A stretch of 64,000 nt of DNA from Pseudolysinimonas kribbensis (GTDB lineage: Bacteria; Actinomycetota; Actinomycetes; Actinomycetales; Microbacteriaceae), in assembly GCF_030161895.1 (NCBI RefSeq), contig NZ_BSVB01000001.1, forward strand, positions 124,001 to 188,000. Direction: 5' to 3'. Positions 28,826 to 37,992 of the stretch are shown here, one piece after another; position 1 is the first letter of the stretch; every line of letters begins with the position of its first letter. A model generated the notes under the pieces. That model was not told the DNA's origin and searched no databases. It saw only the letters and a list, made by a program, of their open reading frames with translations. A program made the position numbers and the translations under genes.

Positions 28826-30097
28826 CTAGTGGTCGGTCGTGGATTCGGCGGTGCAGACCACGCTTCGCTGTGCGGCGTCCTTCGGTCCGAAACCGGGGAG
28901 CGGGGCGGTCGCGCCGAGACCGACCGGCGTCGCCGGGACCTTCTCGGACGCAAGGATCTCGGTGATACGCCGTGCGCGGTCGAGGGAGAGCTGCTGCCCG
29001 AGGGGCGATCCCGGGTCGCCATAGGCCGCGATGCGTCCGCGGCAGACGATCTGCGAGAAGCGGCCGGTCCTCCAGGCGTCGACGAGCGGCTGGAGCTGCG
29101 CTCGGGCCTCGTCGGGCGAGATCAGCACGGCCTCGTCGGGCAGGAACAGGCTGGAGGTGTCGATGCTCGCGGTGATCGAGCCGTCCGCGTGGGCGGTCGG
29201 CTGCTGCGGCGTGGGGTCGGGGAGGTTCGGAACCACCGGCGCGGACGGCGCGGTCGGCGCGGCGCGCGTGCCCTGCTCCTCGGTGGCCGAGACGAGCACG
29301 CCGCCGGCGCGCTTGATGTACGCGGCCAGGAAGGCGCGGCGCCACTGCGCGGTCGCGAGGTTCAGCGGCGGCTGGTCGGCCTGCGGCTGCGCGAACACGA
29401 CGTGGAGCCGCATCCCGCGTAGGTCCGGGACCCCGGACCTCGGCAGCGACGCTACCGCGGCGGCCGGATCCGCGGCCATCAGGACGCGGACGTCGGTGGG
29501 GTCCGTCGTGGGCAGCGCGAGCGAGCGCAGCCAGACCTCGTGGTCGCGGGCGCCGGGCGCCGCATCGTCCGCGGCGACCGACAGCAGCTCCGCGAGTGAG
29601 CGGCCCTCGCCCGTCGGCTCCTCGGCGGCGGCCTTCCCGAAGGCGCGGTCGACGCGGGCGCGGATCGCCTTCGCGCGGAGGTCGGCGTCGGACTCCGGAC
29701 CTCCGTCGCGATCGACGGCGAGGTCGACCTTCGCGACGGTCGTCGGCGTCTCGCCGGCGCCCTCGTGCAGCACAAGCGTGCCGCCGCCCTTCGCCGACAT
29801 CGCGTCGGCCGCCGAGGCGATCAGCGCGCGGGTGCCGGCGGAGGCCGCGCCGGACTGGCGGTCCTCCTGCAGGATCACGGTGAGCACCGAGCCCGCGGAG
29901 AGCTGCGCGGTGTGTATCCCCAACGCGACGCCTGCGCCGATGACGGCGAGGACGATGACGGCCGCGATCGTGGCGACCGCCCAGCGCGGGACGCCTCGGC
30001 GCGGACCGGGGCGTCCCGGACGGCGCGGACCGTGCGAGGCCGGGACTGCGGCGCGCCGACGGAGGGCCGACGGCGCGGACGGGGTGGTGACGGGCAT
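28826..30097 (-). CDS. membrane-anchored protein with C-terminal OmpA-like domain
   Basis: A 423-residue protein with a basic, Pro-rich N-terminus, one membrane helix (about 39-60, VATIAAVIVLAVIGAGVALG) and a large extracytoplasmic part. The middle (about 70-270) has alternating strands and helices ending in LRGMRLHVVFAQPQ and LNLATAQWRRAFLAAYIKRA; it may be a degenerate von Willebrand A-like fold. The C-terminal 100 residues resemble OmpA/MotB peptidoglycan-binding domains: VCRGRIAAYGDPGSPLGQ, LSLDRARRITEILAS and GLGATAPLPGFG, with the usual D and R positions. It lies 30 bases before the protease gene and has a GAGAGGAAAG ribosome binding site. Such a domain in a Gram-positive cell suggests cell-wall attachment. 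Confidence 0.72.
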   Translation of the reverse strand: MPVTTPSAPSALRRRAAVPASHGPRRPGRPGPRRGVPRWAVATIAAVIVLAVIGAGVALGIHTAQLSAGSVLTVILQEDRQSGAASAGTRALIASAADAMSAKGGGTLVLHEGAGETPTTVAKVDLAVDRDGGPESDADLRAKAIRARVDRAFGKAAAEEPTGEGRSLAELLSVAADDAAPGARDHEVWLRSLALPTTDPTDVRVLMAADPAAAVASLPRSGVPDLRGMRLHVVFAQPQADQPPLNLATAQWRRAFLAAYIKRAGGVLVSATEEQGTRAAPTAPSAPVVPNLPDPTPQQPTAHADGSITASIDTSSLFLPDEAVLISPDEARAQLQPLVDAWRTGRFSQIVCRGRIAAYGDPGSPLGQQLSLDRARRITEILASEKVPATPVGLGATAPLPGFGPKDAAQRSVVCTAESTTDH

Positions 30098-30138
30098 GAT
30101 TCTTTCCTCTCGGGTGGGCGCTCGGGTCAGGCGCTCGG

Positions 30139-30354
30139 CTAGCGGCGGGCGGGGACGGTCGACGGCGGCTCGACCATGTCGTCGACCAAGTCGACGTAGC
30201 CGAAGATCCCGATGCCGACCGACAGGGCGGTCGCGAGATCGGGCCGCTCCCGCCGGAGCAGCTGACGCAGCGCCGAGATCGCGGCGCGGACGTCATCGGT
30301 GGCGTGGTGCACGTCGCGCGCGACGCGGTCCGCGGAAGCGGGGTCGGTGGTCAT
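30139..30354 (-). CDS. 71-residue protein of unknown function
   Basis: Small protein, not recognised. The first half is charged and helical (ADRVARDVHHATDDVRAAIS); the second half contains the moderately hydrophobic stretch ATALSVGIGIFGYVDLVDDM, possibly membrane-associated but too short and too acidic at its end to call a firm helix. ATG 30354 has GAGGAG 9 bases upstream. It is the first gene of the minus-strand operon with the OmpA-domain and metzincin proteins and diverges from the 728-residue gene across 157 bases. Confidence 0.55.
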   Translation of the reverse strand: MTTDPASADRVARDVHHATDDVRAAISALRQLLRRERPDLATALSVGIGIFGYVDLVDDMVEPPSTVPARR

Positions 30355-30467
30355 GAGCGTGATCTCCTCTGCGCCCGGCACCGGAGCCGAGCTGTTCCGC
30401 TCAGCGTGATCCGGGACCGGCGCCGTCGGGGCGTATGGAGGCAGAGCACCGGAGAAGGGCCTGCATA

Positions 30468-30496
30468 TTTCCGCCAAACCGCGGGCGAGATACGCT
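30468..30496 (+). promoter_or_regulatory. candidate promoter of the 728-residue gene
   Basis: TTTCCG (30468-30473) and TACGCT (30491-30496) are separated by 17 bases. The start GTG 30512 follows with GGAGG 4 bases before it. The region 30460-30495 is visibly more AT-rich than its surroundings. It lies in the 157-base divergent gap; no clear minus-strand promoter was found there, though the AAATATG stretch near 30465-30471 could be part of one. Confidence 0.45.
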
Positions 30497-30511
30497 CACG
30501 GCGGAGGCCGC

Positions 30512-32695
30512 GTGACGCCCGAAGTGACCGCTGAGCAGTTGATCGCCTTCGCGCGCCTTCAGCGCTCCCTTTCCCGCGGCGTGCCCTATCCGCGGTCGAT
30601 GACGAGAGTGGGCCCGCTGCTCGCCGTTCACGTCGATCCCGACGGCTGGAGGGTCGACGGAGTCCAGCTCGGGAGACGCATCCTGCGGGGCGTCCTGCCG
30701 GTCTGGAAGGCCGCCATCACCGGCGAGTGGATTGAGTTCCGCTTCTCGGCCGAGGACGTCGTCGAGCGACTCGACCGCTACTGGGGCGGCGACCGACGGC
30801 AGGTCGCGAGGCACGAGGCGTCCGACGGGCTCTCCGACGTGGACGCGAGCATCGTGGACGAATGGGAACGCCTCGTGTTCGCCCAAGCGGATGTCCGCCG
30901 GTGGGTCGCCGAGCAGATCCCCGTCTACACATCAGCGGTCGCGAACCCGCTGGAGGACCGGCCCGTGGAGCCGGCGCCGAATGATTGGAATCAGTGGCCG
31001 AGACGGGACCGCCGGGTCATCCTGGAACGCCTCGCCGCGCTCGACGGCGAGGACGCCGACGACCTGGACCCGACGACGAGCGAACGCCTCGTCGCCGCCC
31101 TGCGCGAGGTGATCACACCGCTCATCACGAGCTACATGCGCGACAGCGCCGCGAGCAATCTGGGGCGTCACATCAACCGCGTGGTCCTCCGGGCGTGGCA
31201 CCGGTCCGACAAGGGCTACTTCGGGAGCCCTCCGCCCGACGTGGGCGCCCCCGCCGGGAGCGGAGTCGGGAACAACGAGACGATGACCATCCTCCAGATG
31301 ATGGCGTTCGAGGCGCTCGGCCCATCGGTCGAGAAGCTGCGCGCCGCGCTCAAGCGGCGCGGGGAATCCGGACCGCTCAGCGCGATCTCGGACCGGAAGC
31401 TCCATCCCCTGGGCGAGATGACCGGATGGGACCGCCAGCGGCAGCTCGAGAACGCGGCCATGCGCGAGCATGCCACGTCGGCCTCCGACGTCAAGTCCGC
31501 AGCGGCCGTCGCCGAGTTCCTGACTCAGACGATGCTCATCCCGAGCAGGGCGACCCACTGGGCGACGACGATCCAGGATGCGGGTCCGGATGAGCGACCG
31601 GACCTCATCGAGCGCTATCTCGATTTGAGGCAGGCCGTGGCCTGGCACGCTCCCGTCGATGACGAGGGCCTGGCCCGAATCGACGGAGCTCGACCCCGCT
31701 CGCGAGACGACGGCAGATCTCGCTCGCGGATCAGCTGGTGAGGCTGCAGGCCGTCCATGTGAAGCGCCCGGACCTCGTCGAGCGGATCATTCGGATCCAG
31801 CACCACGAGTCGGGCACCTTCGACCACGGTGAGCTCGGCGATCGCGATATGGGACTCGTCGCCGGGAAGCTCGGGGATCGCTTCGGCGGACTCGCGACCC
31901 TCGCGGCCACGCATCGCGCCCTCACCAAGCAGCTCTCCCAGGGCGACGAGGCCCGGGCGACGACGCTCCTGGAGGACCTCCAGCAGACGACCCTGTCCAT
32001 CTGCGGCGCCTGCATCTCCCTTCTCGACGAATACCTCATGGTCGTCCGACACCGATCCCAGATCCCCGCCTCCCTGCAGCAGATGTCGCGGATCGCCCTC
32101 AGCTACTCATCGAACGCGTACGACATGCTGTCGGACCTCGCGGCGCGCTTTCCCGACACCCGCCTCCCAGATGCTCGCCTGGCAGATCACCAGCACATCT
32201 CCTGGTACGGCTGGATCCAAACGGCCCTGCAGAACCGGCTACGCGCCATGATCGACGTAGCGACGGCACGCCGCGCTCGGCTGATGCCCAGCGTCAAACG
32301 TGGTCTCGGGTCGGCCCTCGACGCGTCCCTGCCGACGATCCGCGCGCACTATCTGGAGCTCCTCACACTCTCACCGTCAACGAGCACGACCCGTACCGCG
32401 CTCGGGATGCAGGGGACCTGGCTGGCTCTGCTCGACAGCGGTCGACTCCCCCAGCCCCCGACGATCGGCCCGCTCCCGTCCTGCTGGACCTCCGGTTCCT
32501 CGACGGCATCGAGGTGGAACTGGGCGAATCCGCGGACTGGCACAACGATCGCGGCGACCACGGAACGTTGGGCAGGATCGGCGAGGCCACGCTCGCGTGG
32601 CGCGCGCTCGTCGAGGCCAGCGGCGTGCCCGACAGCGAGGGGCGGGACCACATGCGCTCAGCCGAGTCGAGATCTGGCGAGGCCTGCTGGCCTAG
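30512..32695 (+). CDS. 728-residue soluble protein of unknown function (three apparent frameshifts)
   Basis: I do not recognise this protein. The corrected product is about 728 residues with no signal peptide or membrane helix, so it is probably cytosolic. It is helix-rich, with many Trp and His residues; notable stretches are NNETMTILQMMAFEALGPSV, LPLARRRQISLADQ-like sequence after the first break, and LTKQLSQGDEARATTLLEDL. Frames must be joined at CCCC 31694-31697, CCCCC 32455-32459 and GGGG 32639-32642; each needs one base, and the last brings the frame to TAG 32695, 24 bases before the murC -10 element. If the breaks are real, the gene is dead. It diverges from the four-gene operon and may act with it. 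Confidence 0.6.
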
Positions 32696-32719
32696 CCGGA
32701 CGGACGCCATGGGCCGGGC

Positions 32720-32725
32720 TATGAT
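32720..32725 (+). promoter_or_regulatory. leaderless -10 element of murC
   Basis: TATGAT, close to the ideal -10 hexamer, ends exactly 7 bases before the murC ATG and no ribosome binding site is present. This gives murC its own promoter, needed because it has been separated from the rest of the dcw operon. Confidence 0.7.
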
Positions 32726-32732
32726 CACGGCG

Positions 32733-34145
32733 ATGCCGCTCAAGCCCGATCTCTCGCTCGTCGTCCCGGAGAACCTGGGACGTGTCCACTTCATCGGGAT
32801 CGGCGGGTCCGGCATGAGCGGGATCGCGCACATGATGCTCGATGCGGGCGTGCCGGTCAGCGGCTCGGACCGCGAGGAGAGCCCCTACCTCCCGCCGCTG
32901 CGCGAAGCGGGCGCCACCGTCCACGTCGGGCACGACGCGGCGAACCTCGGCGACGCCGACACCGTGGTGTTCACGAGCGCGATCTGGCCGGAGAACCCGG
33001 AGTACCTGCTGGCGCAGGAGCGCGGGCTCACCCTCCTGCACCGCTCGCAGGCGCTCCACTGGCTCTCGCGCCGGCGCCGCGTGCTGACCGTCGCGGGCGC
33101 GCACGGCAAGACGACGACGACCGGCATGATCGTGACGATCCTGCGGGAGCTCGGCATCGACCCGAGCTTCGTGAACGGCGGCGTCATCCAGTCGCTCAAG
33201 ACCAGCTCGGGCGCGGGCGACGATCCGCTCTTCGTGCTCGAGGCGGACGAGTCCGACGGCTCGTTCCTGCTGTATGACACGTCGATCGCCGTGATCACCA
33301 ACGTCGAGACCGTGCACCTCGACCACTTCGGCTCCGACCAGGGCTATGAGGACGCGTTCACCACGTTCGCCAACGGAGCGCACGAGTTCGTCGTCGCGGG
33401 TGAAGGAGACCAGCTCGACCGGGTGCTCACGGGCGTGACGGGTGAGGTACTCCGCTTCGGCGAGGGCGCGGGCGTCGACATGCGCCTCTCCGACATCGTC
33501 GCGACCGACCACGTCACGTTCGACCTGCACTGGCAGGGCGAGACGCACCGGGCGCGCATCTCGGTGCCGGGTCGGCATCACGCGTTCAACGCGGCCGCCG
33601 CCGTGCTCACTGTCGTGCGGATGGGGCATCCGATCGACCTCGTGATCGCCGCGCTCGACCGCTTCGGGGGAACGAAGCGCCGGTTCGAGTTCAAGGGCAT
33701 CGTTCGCGGCGTCTCGGTGTACGACGACTACGCCCACGAGCCCGCCGAGGCTGCCGCGGCGTGCGCGGGCGCGCAGACGGTCGTCGGCAAGGGTCGCGTC
33801 ATCGCCGTGCACCAGCCTCACCTGTACTCCCGCACTCAGAACGTCTCCGACCAGTTCGCGCGCGCCTACGAGGAGAACGCCGACTTCACGATCGTGCTCG
33901 CCGTCGACGGCGCGCGAGAGGACCCGATCCCCGGCGTGTCCGGCCAGCTGGTCGTGGACAACTTCGTCGACAAGAGCAAGGTGATCCTCAAGGAGGATTG
34001 GCAGGACGCCGCCGACTACATGGCCGCCATCGCACGCGAGGGCGACATCGTCATGACCCTCAGCTGCGGCACCGTCTACCGGATCGTGCCCCAGCTGCTC
34101 GAGGCGCTCGAGCGGATCCCCGAGACAGTCGACGCGTCCCGCTAG
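32733..34145 (+). CDS. murC: UDP-N-acetylmuramate-L-alanine ligase, inverted within the dcw cluster
   Basis: Adds L-alanine to UDP-MurNAc, the first peptide step of peptidoglycan synthesis. The 470-residue product shows HFIGIGGSGMSGIA for UDP, GAHGKTTTTGM for ATP, ADESDGSF and YDDYAHEPAE, all standard. It is intact. It lies on the plus strand, while murG and every other dcw gene are on the minus strand; its stop TAG overlaps the murG stop tail to tail (CTAG, 34142-34145). In related actinobacteria the order is murG-murC-ftsQ on one strand, so an inversion is likely. ATG 32733 fits a leaderless message. Confidence 0.97.
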   Translation: MPLKPDLSLVVPENLGRVHFIGIGGSGMSGIAHMMLDAGVPVSGSDREESPYLPPLREAGATVHVGHDAANLGDADTVVFTSAIWPENPEYLLAQERGLTLLHRSQALHWLSRRRRVLTVAGAHGKTTTTGMIVTILRELGIDPSFVNGGVIQSLKTSSGAGDDPLFVLEADESDGSFLLYDTSIAVITNVETVHLDHFGSDQGYEDAFTTFANGAHEFVVAGEGDQLDRVLTGVTGEVLRFGEGAGVDMRLSDIVATDHVTFDLHWQGETHRARISVPGRHHAFNAAAAVLTVVRMGHPIDLVIAALDRFGGTKRRFEFKGIVRGVSVYDDYAHEPAEAAAACAGAQTVVGKGRVIAVHQPHLYSRTQNVSDQFARAYEENADFTIVLAVDGAREDPIPGVSGQLVVDNFVDKSKVILKEDWQDAADYMAAIAREGDIVMTLSCGTVYRIVPQLLEALERIPETVDASR

Positions 34146-35227
34146 CCACCCTCCCGCGACGCAAGGGCCTCGGCGACGAGGTCGGCCATGCGCTCGGCGC
34201 CGTCGCGGCGTCCGATCGATGCCATCGACGCCGCCATGTGGGCGATGCGGGCGCGGTCGGCGAGCAGCGGGGGCAGCTCCTCGCGCACGTAGCGCGCGTC
34301 GAATGCGGCGTCGGCGACGAGGATCGCCCCACCCGCGTCGACCGCGTCCCGCGCATTGACCGCCTGCTCGCCGTTGCCGACGGCATAGGGCACCAGCACT
34401 GCCGGGATCCCGAGCGCCTCGAGCTCGGCGACGGTCGAGGCGCCCGCGCGCGAGACGGCGAGGTCGGCGACCGCGAGGGCCAGCTCCATGCGATCGCAGT
34501 ACTCCAGGATGCGGTATCCGTCCAGCTGCGGATCCGCGACGGGCGAGCGCGCGCCGGTGATGTGCAGCACCTGCCAGCCGCTGCCGAGGATCGCCGCGAT
34601 CTGCACCGCGACGCTCTCGTTGAGCCGCCGCGCTCCGGTCGAGCCGCCCGTGACGAGCAGCACGGGGCGCCGGTCGTCGAGGCCGAACATGCGACGGCCC
34701 TCCGCGCGCGCCGCGGGCAGGTCGAGGTCCGCGATCTCGCGCCGCAGCGGCATCCCGACGACGCGCGCGTGACGCAGCCGGGTCGCCGCGAACGTGACGC
34801 CCACGAAGCGGGTCAGTGCCGCACCCATCCGGTTGGCGAAGCCCGGCTTGGCGTTCTGCTCGTGCAGGGCGATCGGCACTCGCTCGAGTCGTGCTGCGCG
34901 GTACGCCGGGGCCGACGCATAGCCGCCGAAGCCGACCACGACATCCACCCCGTGCTCGCGTAGCAGCCCGCGCGTGCGCTGCACCGACGCGCGCCAGCGA
35001 GCGGGGAAGCGCGCGGCGTCACGGTTCGGGCGGCGCGGGAAGGGCAGCCGCGGGATCGTCAGCAGCTCGTAGCCGCGCGCCGGCACGAGGCGCGCCTCGA
35101 GCCCCTCGGCGGTTCCGAGCACGAGCACCCTCGCCTGCGGATCGCGGGTGCGCAGAGCGTCGGCGGTCGCGAGCAGCGGATTGACGTGGCCCGCCGTCCC
35201 GCCGCCGGCCAGGAGGTAGGTGGTCAC
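34142..35227 (-). CDS. murG: UDP-GlcNAc:lipid I GlcNAc transferase
   Basis: Makes lipid II from lipid I at the inner membrane face. The 361-residue product has the N-terminal glycine-rich loop LLAGGGTAGHVNP, the second loop VTGGSTGARRLNE and the acceptor region SRAGASTVAELEALGIPAVL. GTG 35227 overlaps the ftsW stop (GTGA). It is the last gene transcribed in this part of the dcw cluster; the expected downstream murC is inverted. Confidence 0.97.
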   Translation of the reverse strand: MTTYLLAGGGTAGHVNPLLATADALRTRDPQARVLVLGTAEGLEARLVPARGYELLTIPRLPFPRRPNRDAARFPARWRASVQRTRGLLREHGVDVVVGFGGYASAPAYRAARLERVPIALHEQNAKPGFANRMGAALTRFVGVTFAATRLRHARVVGMPLRREIADLDLPAARAEGRRMFGLDDRRPVLLVTGGSTGARRLNESVAVQIAAILGSGWQVLHITGARSPVADPQLDGYRILEYCDRMELALAVADLAVSRAGASTVAELEALGIPAVLVPYAVGNGEQAVNARDAVDAGGAILVADAAFDARYVREELPPLLADRARIAHMAASMASIGRRDGAERMADLVAEALASREGG

Positions 35228-36479
35228 CGGGCCATTCTGCCCGGCCGCACCACCCGCTCGGCGCGCGCGGGGCGATGTCGCGCGAAGGACAGCACGATCC
35301 CGATCGCCGCGAGGGTCGTGATGAGCGACGAGCCTCCCGCGCTGATGAGCGGCAGGGGAACGCCGAGGACGGGCAGCAGCCCGAGCACGACCGCGATGTT
35401 CACGAAGGCCTGGCCGACGATCCAGACCATGGCCGCGCTCGTCGCGATCTTGGCGAACGGGTCGTCCGACATCCGGATGATGCGCACGAAGGCGATCGCC
35501 AGCACGACGAACAGCACGAGCACGAGGACCGCGCCGAACATGCCCAGCTCCTCGCCGATGACGGCGAAGATGAAGTCGTTCGCGGCCTCCGGCAGCCAGT
35601 TCCACTTCGCGGTCGAGTTGCCGAGGCCCACCCCCAGCACGCCGCCGTGCGCGAGCGCCTGCCAGCCCCCAGGGTCTGGTAGCAGTCGGATGCGGCCAGC
35701 GTCGGGTCCTTGCAGCCGCCCAGCCACGCCTGGATGCGGCCGACGCGCGACTCGCTGACCGACAGCACGAGCATGCCCACGACGCCCGCGATCACGATCA
35801 CGACGCCGAGGATGCGCAGGCGTGTCCCGGCGATGAACATCGCGCCGAACACGATCGCCACCATGATGAGCGCCGTGCCGAGGTCGCGGCCCACCAGCAC
35901 GAGGCCGATCGAGACGGCCACGACCGGACCGATGGGGATCAGCGCGCGCTTCCAGTCGTGGAGATCGTCGAGGCGACGACTCAGGATCCAGGCGAGCCAG
36001 ATCACGAACGCGAGCTTGATCAGCTCGGACGGCTGCGCCGTGAACGAGCCGACCTTGATCCAGTTCTGATTGCCGCCGTAGCCGTAGCCGAGCGGCGTGA
36101 AGACGAGCAGCTGCAGCACCACGCCCGCGATCACCGCCGGACCGGCCCACCGCTTCCAGAACGACAGCGGTGCGCGCGCGGCGATGAGCATGACCGGCAG
36201 GCCGATCAGCACGTACAGTCCCTGGCGCGTGGCGGTCGCGAAGAAGTCCTTGTCGTTGTTGACGTACGACTCGATCGACGACGACGAGAGCACCATGATG
36301 AGGCCGAACACGACGAGGAAGAGCGTCGTGCCGAGCAGCAGGAAGTACTCGGGCGTCTCCGCGGAGAAGATCCGCTGCACCGCGACGACCGCGGCCGACG
36401 GTCGTGGTGAGTCCGCGCCGGAGCGATCGCGCCGCTCGGGGCCGGGTCGCGGCGTGCGACGGGAGGAGGTGGTGGTCAT
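35224..36479 (-). CDS. ftsW: peptidoglycan glycosyltransferase FtsW (apparent frameshift)
   Basis: SEDS family glycan polymerase of the divisome, with ten membrane helices. The N-terminal half is clean, with NQNWIKVGSFTAQPSELIKL, and the C-terminal half carries GVPLPLISAGGSSLI, family landmarks. The frame breaks at CCCCC 35666-35670 between CYQTLG and GWQALAHGG in the large outer loop that follows; one restored base gives 418 residues. The stop overlaps murG by 4 bases and murD follows upstream at 16 bases. Confidence 0.95.
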
Positions 36480-36495
36480 CGCCCCTCCTGTCCGG

Positions 36496-37992
36496 TCAGC
36501 GCTCCAGGTGCTGGATGACGGCCCGGGCGAAGCGCGTGCCGCGGTCCGCGTAGTCCGAGAACTGGTCGAACGACGCCGCCGCCGGGGCCAGCAGCACGAC
36601 GTCCCCCGCCTGGGCGAGCGACGCCGCGGCGCGGATCGCCGACGGCATGACCTCCTCAGTCTCGACGTCTTCCACCTCGACGACCGTGACCCCCGGCGCG
36701 TGTCGCGCGAACGCGGCGCGCAGCACCGACCGGTCCTCGCCGATCAGGACGGCGCCGCGCAGCCGGTCGGCGTGCCGGATGACGAGCGGCTCGGGGTCGA
36801 TGCCCTTGAACAGGCCGCCCACGATCCACACCACCGACGGGTACGCGGCCAGCGAGGCCTGGGCGGCGTGCGCGTTGGTCGCCTTCGAGTCGTCGATCCA
36901 CCGGATACCGTCCGCATCGGCGATGCGCTCGTTGCGGTGCGCGCCGATCCGGAACGATCGCACGGCCTCACGCACCGCGGCGGGGTCGGCTCCGGCCGCC
37001 CGGGCGAGCGCCGCCGCCGCGAGCACGTTCGCCGTCATGTGCGGCGAGTCGAGCCCGGAGTCACGCAGGTCGTCGAGCGTGGCGAGCTCGAGCGCCGAGG
37101 TGCGCCGCTCGTCGAGGAACGCACGATCGACGAGGATCCCGTCGACGAGGCCGACGTCGCTCGGCCCCGGGACGCCGAGCCCGAATCCGATCGCGCGGGC
37201 GCCCTCCTGCACCTCCGCCTCCTCGACCATCTCGCGGGTGGCCTCGTCGGCGAGGTTGTAGACGCACGCGACCCGCACGCCGTCGTAGACCTTCGCCTTC
37301 GCGTCGCGGTACGCCGCCGCCGAGCCATGCCACTCGAGGTGATCGTCGGCGAGGTTGAGGCACGCGGCCGCCAGCGGGGCGAAGGTGCCCGGGCGCATCC
37401 AGTGCAGCTGATGGCTCGAGAGCTCGATGACCAGAGCGTCGAATCCGGCCGGGTCGCGCACGGCATCCAGAACCGGGATGCCGATGTTGCCCGCCGGCGC
37501 GGCGCGCAGCCCGGCCGCCACCAGCATCGTGGCCGTCAGCTGGGTCGTCGTGGTCTTGCCGTTCGTGCCCGTGATGAAGAGCCAGTCGGCCGGCGCGTCG
37601 CGTCCGGGGGCGAGCACCTTGTCGCGCACTCGCCACGCGAGTTCGATGTCGCCCCAGACGGGCAGCCCCCGTTCGCGCGCCCAGGCGTGCAGCGCGTGAT
37701 GCGGCGGATATCCGGGAGACGTCACGACGAGCTCCGGGGCGAACGCATCGAGCTCGGCGGGCACGACGGACTGGTCCGCCTGCTGCGCGAACCCCGCGCC
37801 GATCACGCGCAGCAGCGATTGCCGCTCCTCGTCGCCGGGGCTCCCGACGACGAGTGTCTCCGCCCCGAGCTCGACGAGCGTGTCGGCGACGGCGAACCCG
37901 GTCACGCCGAGGCCGAAGACCGCCACCCGCAGGCCGCGCCAGTCGGCGCGCCAGCTGGTGAGCTCCTCGAGCGCGGTCAGCTCAGCGTCCAT
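36496..37992 (-). CDS. murD: UDP-MurNAc-L-Ala:D-Glu ligase
   Basis: Adds D-glutamate to the growing peptide. The 498-residue product shows the N-terminal UDP-binding Rossmann fold ([17 protein letters not shown]), [13 protein letters not shown] for ATP, ELSSHQL and [12 protein letters not shown], and [10 protein letters not shown] with the substrate lysine region. ATG 37992 lies 16 bases inside the end of mraY, an overlap common at this junction. Confidence 0.96.
   Translation of the reverse strand: MDAELTALEELTSWRADWRGLRVAVFGLGVTGFAVADTLVELGAETLVVGSPGDEERQSLLRVIGAGFAQQADQSVVPAELDAFAPELVVTSPGYPPHHALHAWARERGLPVWGDIELAWRVRDKVLAPGRDAPADWLFITGTNGKTTTTQLTATMLVAAGLRAAPAGNIGIPVLDAVRDPAGFDALVIELSSHQLHWMRPGTFAPLAAACLNLADDHLEWHGSAAAYRDAKAKVYDGVRVACVYNLADEATREMVEEAEVQEGARAIGFGLGVPGPSDVGLVDGILVDRAFLDERRTSALELATLDDLRDSGLDSPHMTANVLAAAALARAAGADPAAVREAVRSFRIGAHRNERIADADGIRWIDDSKATNAHAAQASLAAYPSVVWIVGGLFKGIDPEPLVIRHADRLRGAVLIGEDRSVLRAAFARHAPGVTVVEVEDVETEEVMPSAIRAAASLAQAGDVVLLAPAAASFDQFSDYADRGTRFARAVIQHLER

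Noticed and set aside
30139..30477. Longer version of the 71-residue protein starting at 30477
   Set aside because: The extra N-terminus is Pro-rich and unconserved in character, runs through the divergent promoter region, and lacks a ribosome binding site; ATG 30354 has GAGGAG in front.
26192..32695. Zorya-like defence system, because of an OmpA-domain membrane protein
   Set aside because: No MotA/TolQ-like channel subunit, helicase or nuclease motif is present among the neighbours, and the OmpA-domain protein has a much larger middle domain than ZorB.
26125..32700. Prophage or integrative element carrying the unknown block
   Set aside because: No integrase, transposase, phage structural gene, tRNA target or flanking direct repeat could be seen. 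Only the somewhat lower GC and the interruption of dcw suggest transfer.
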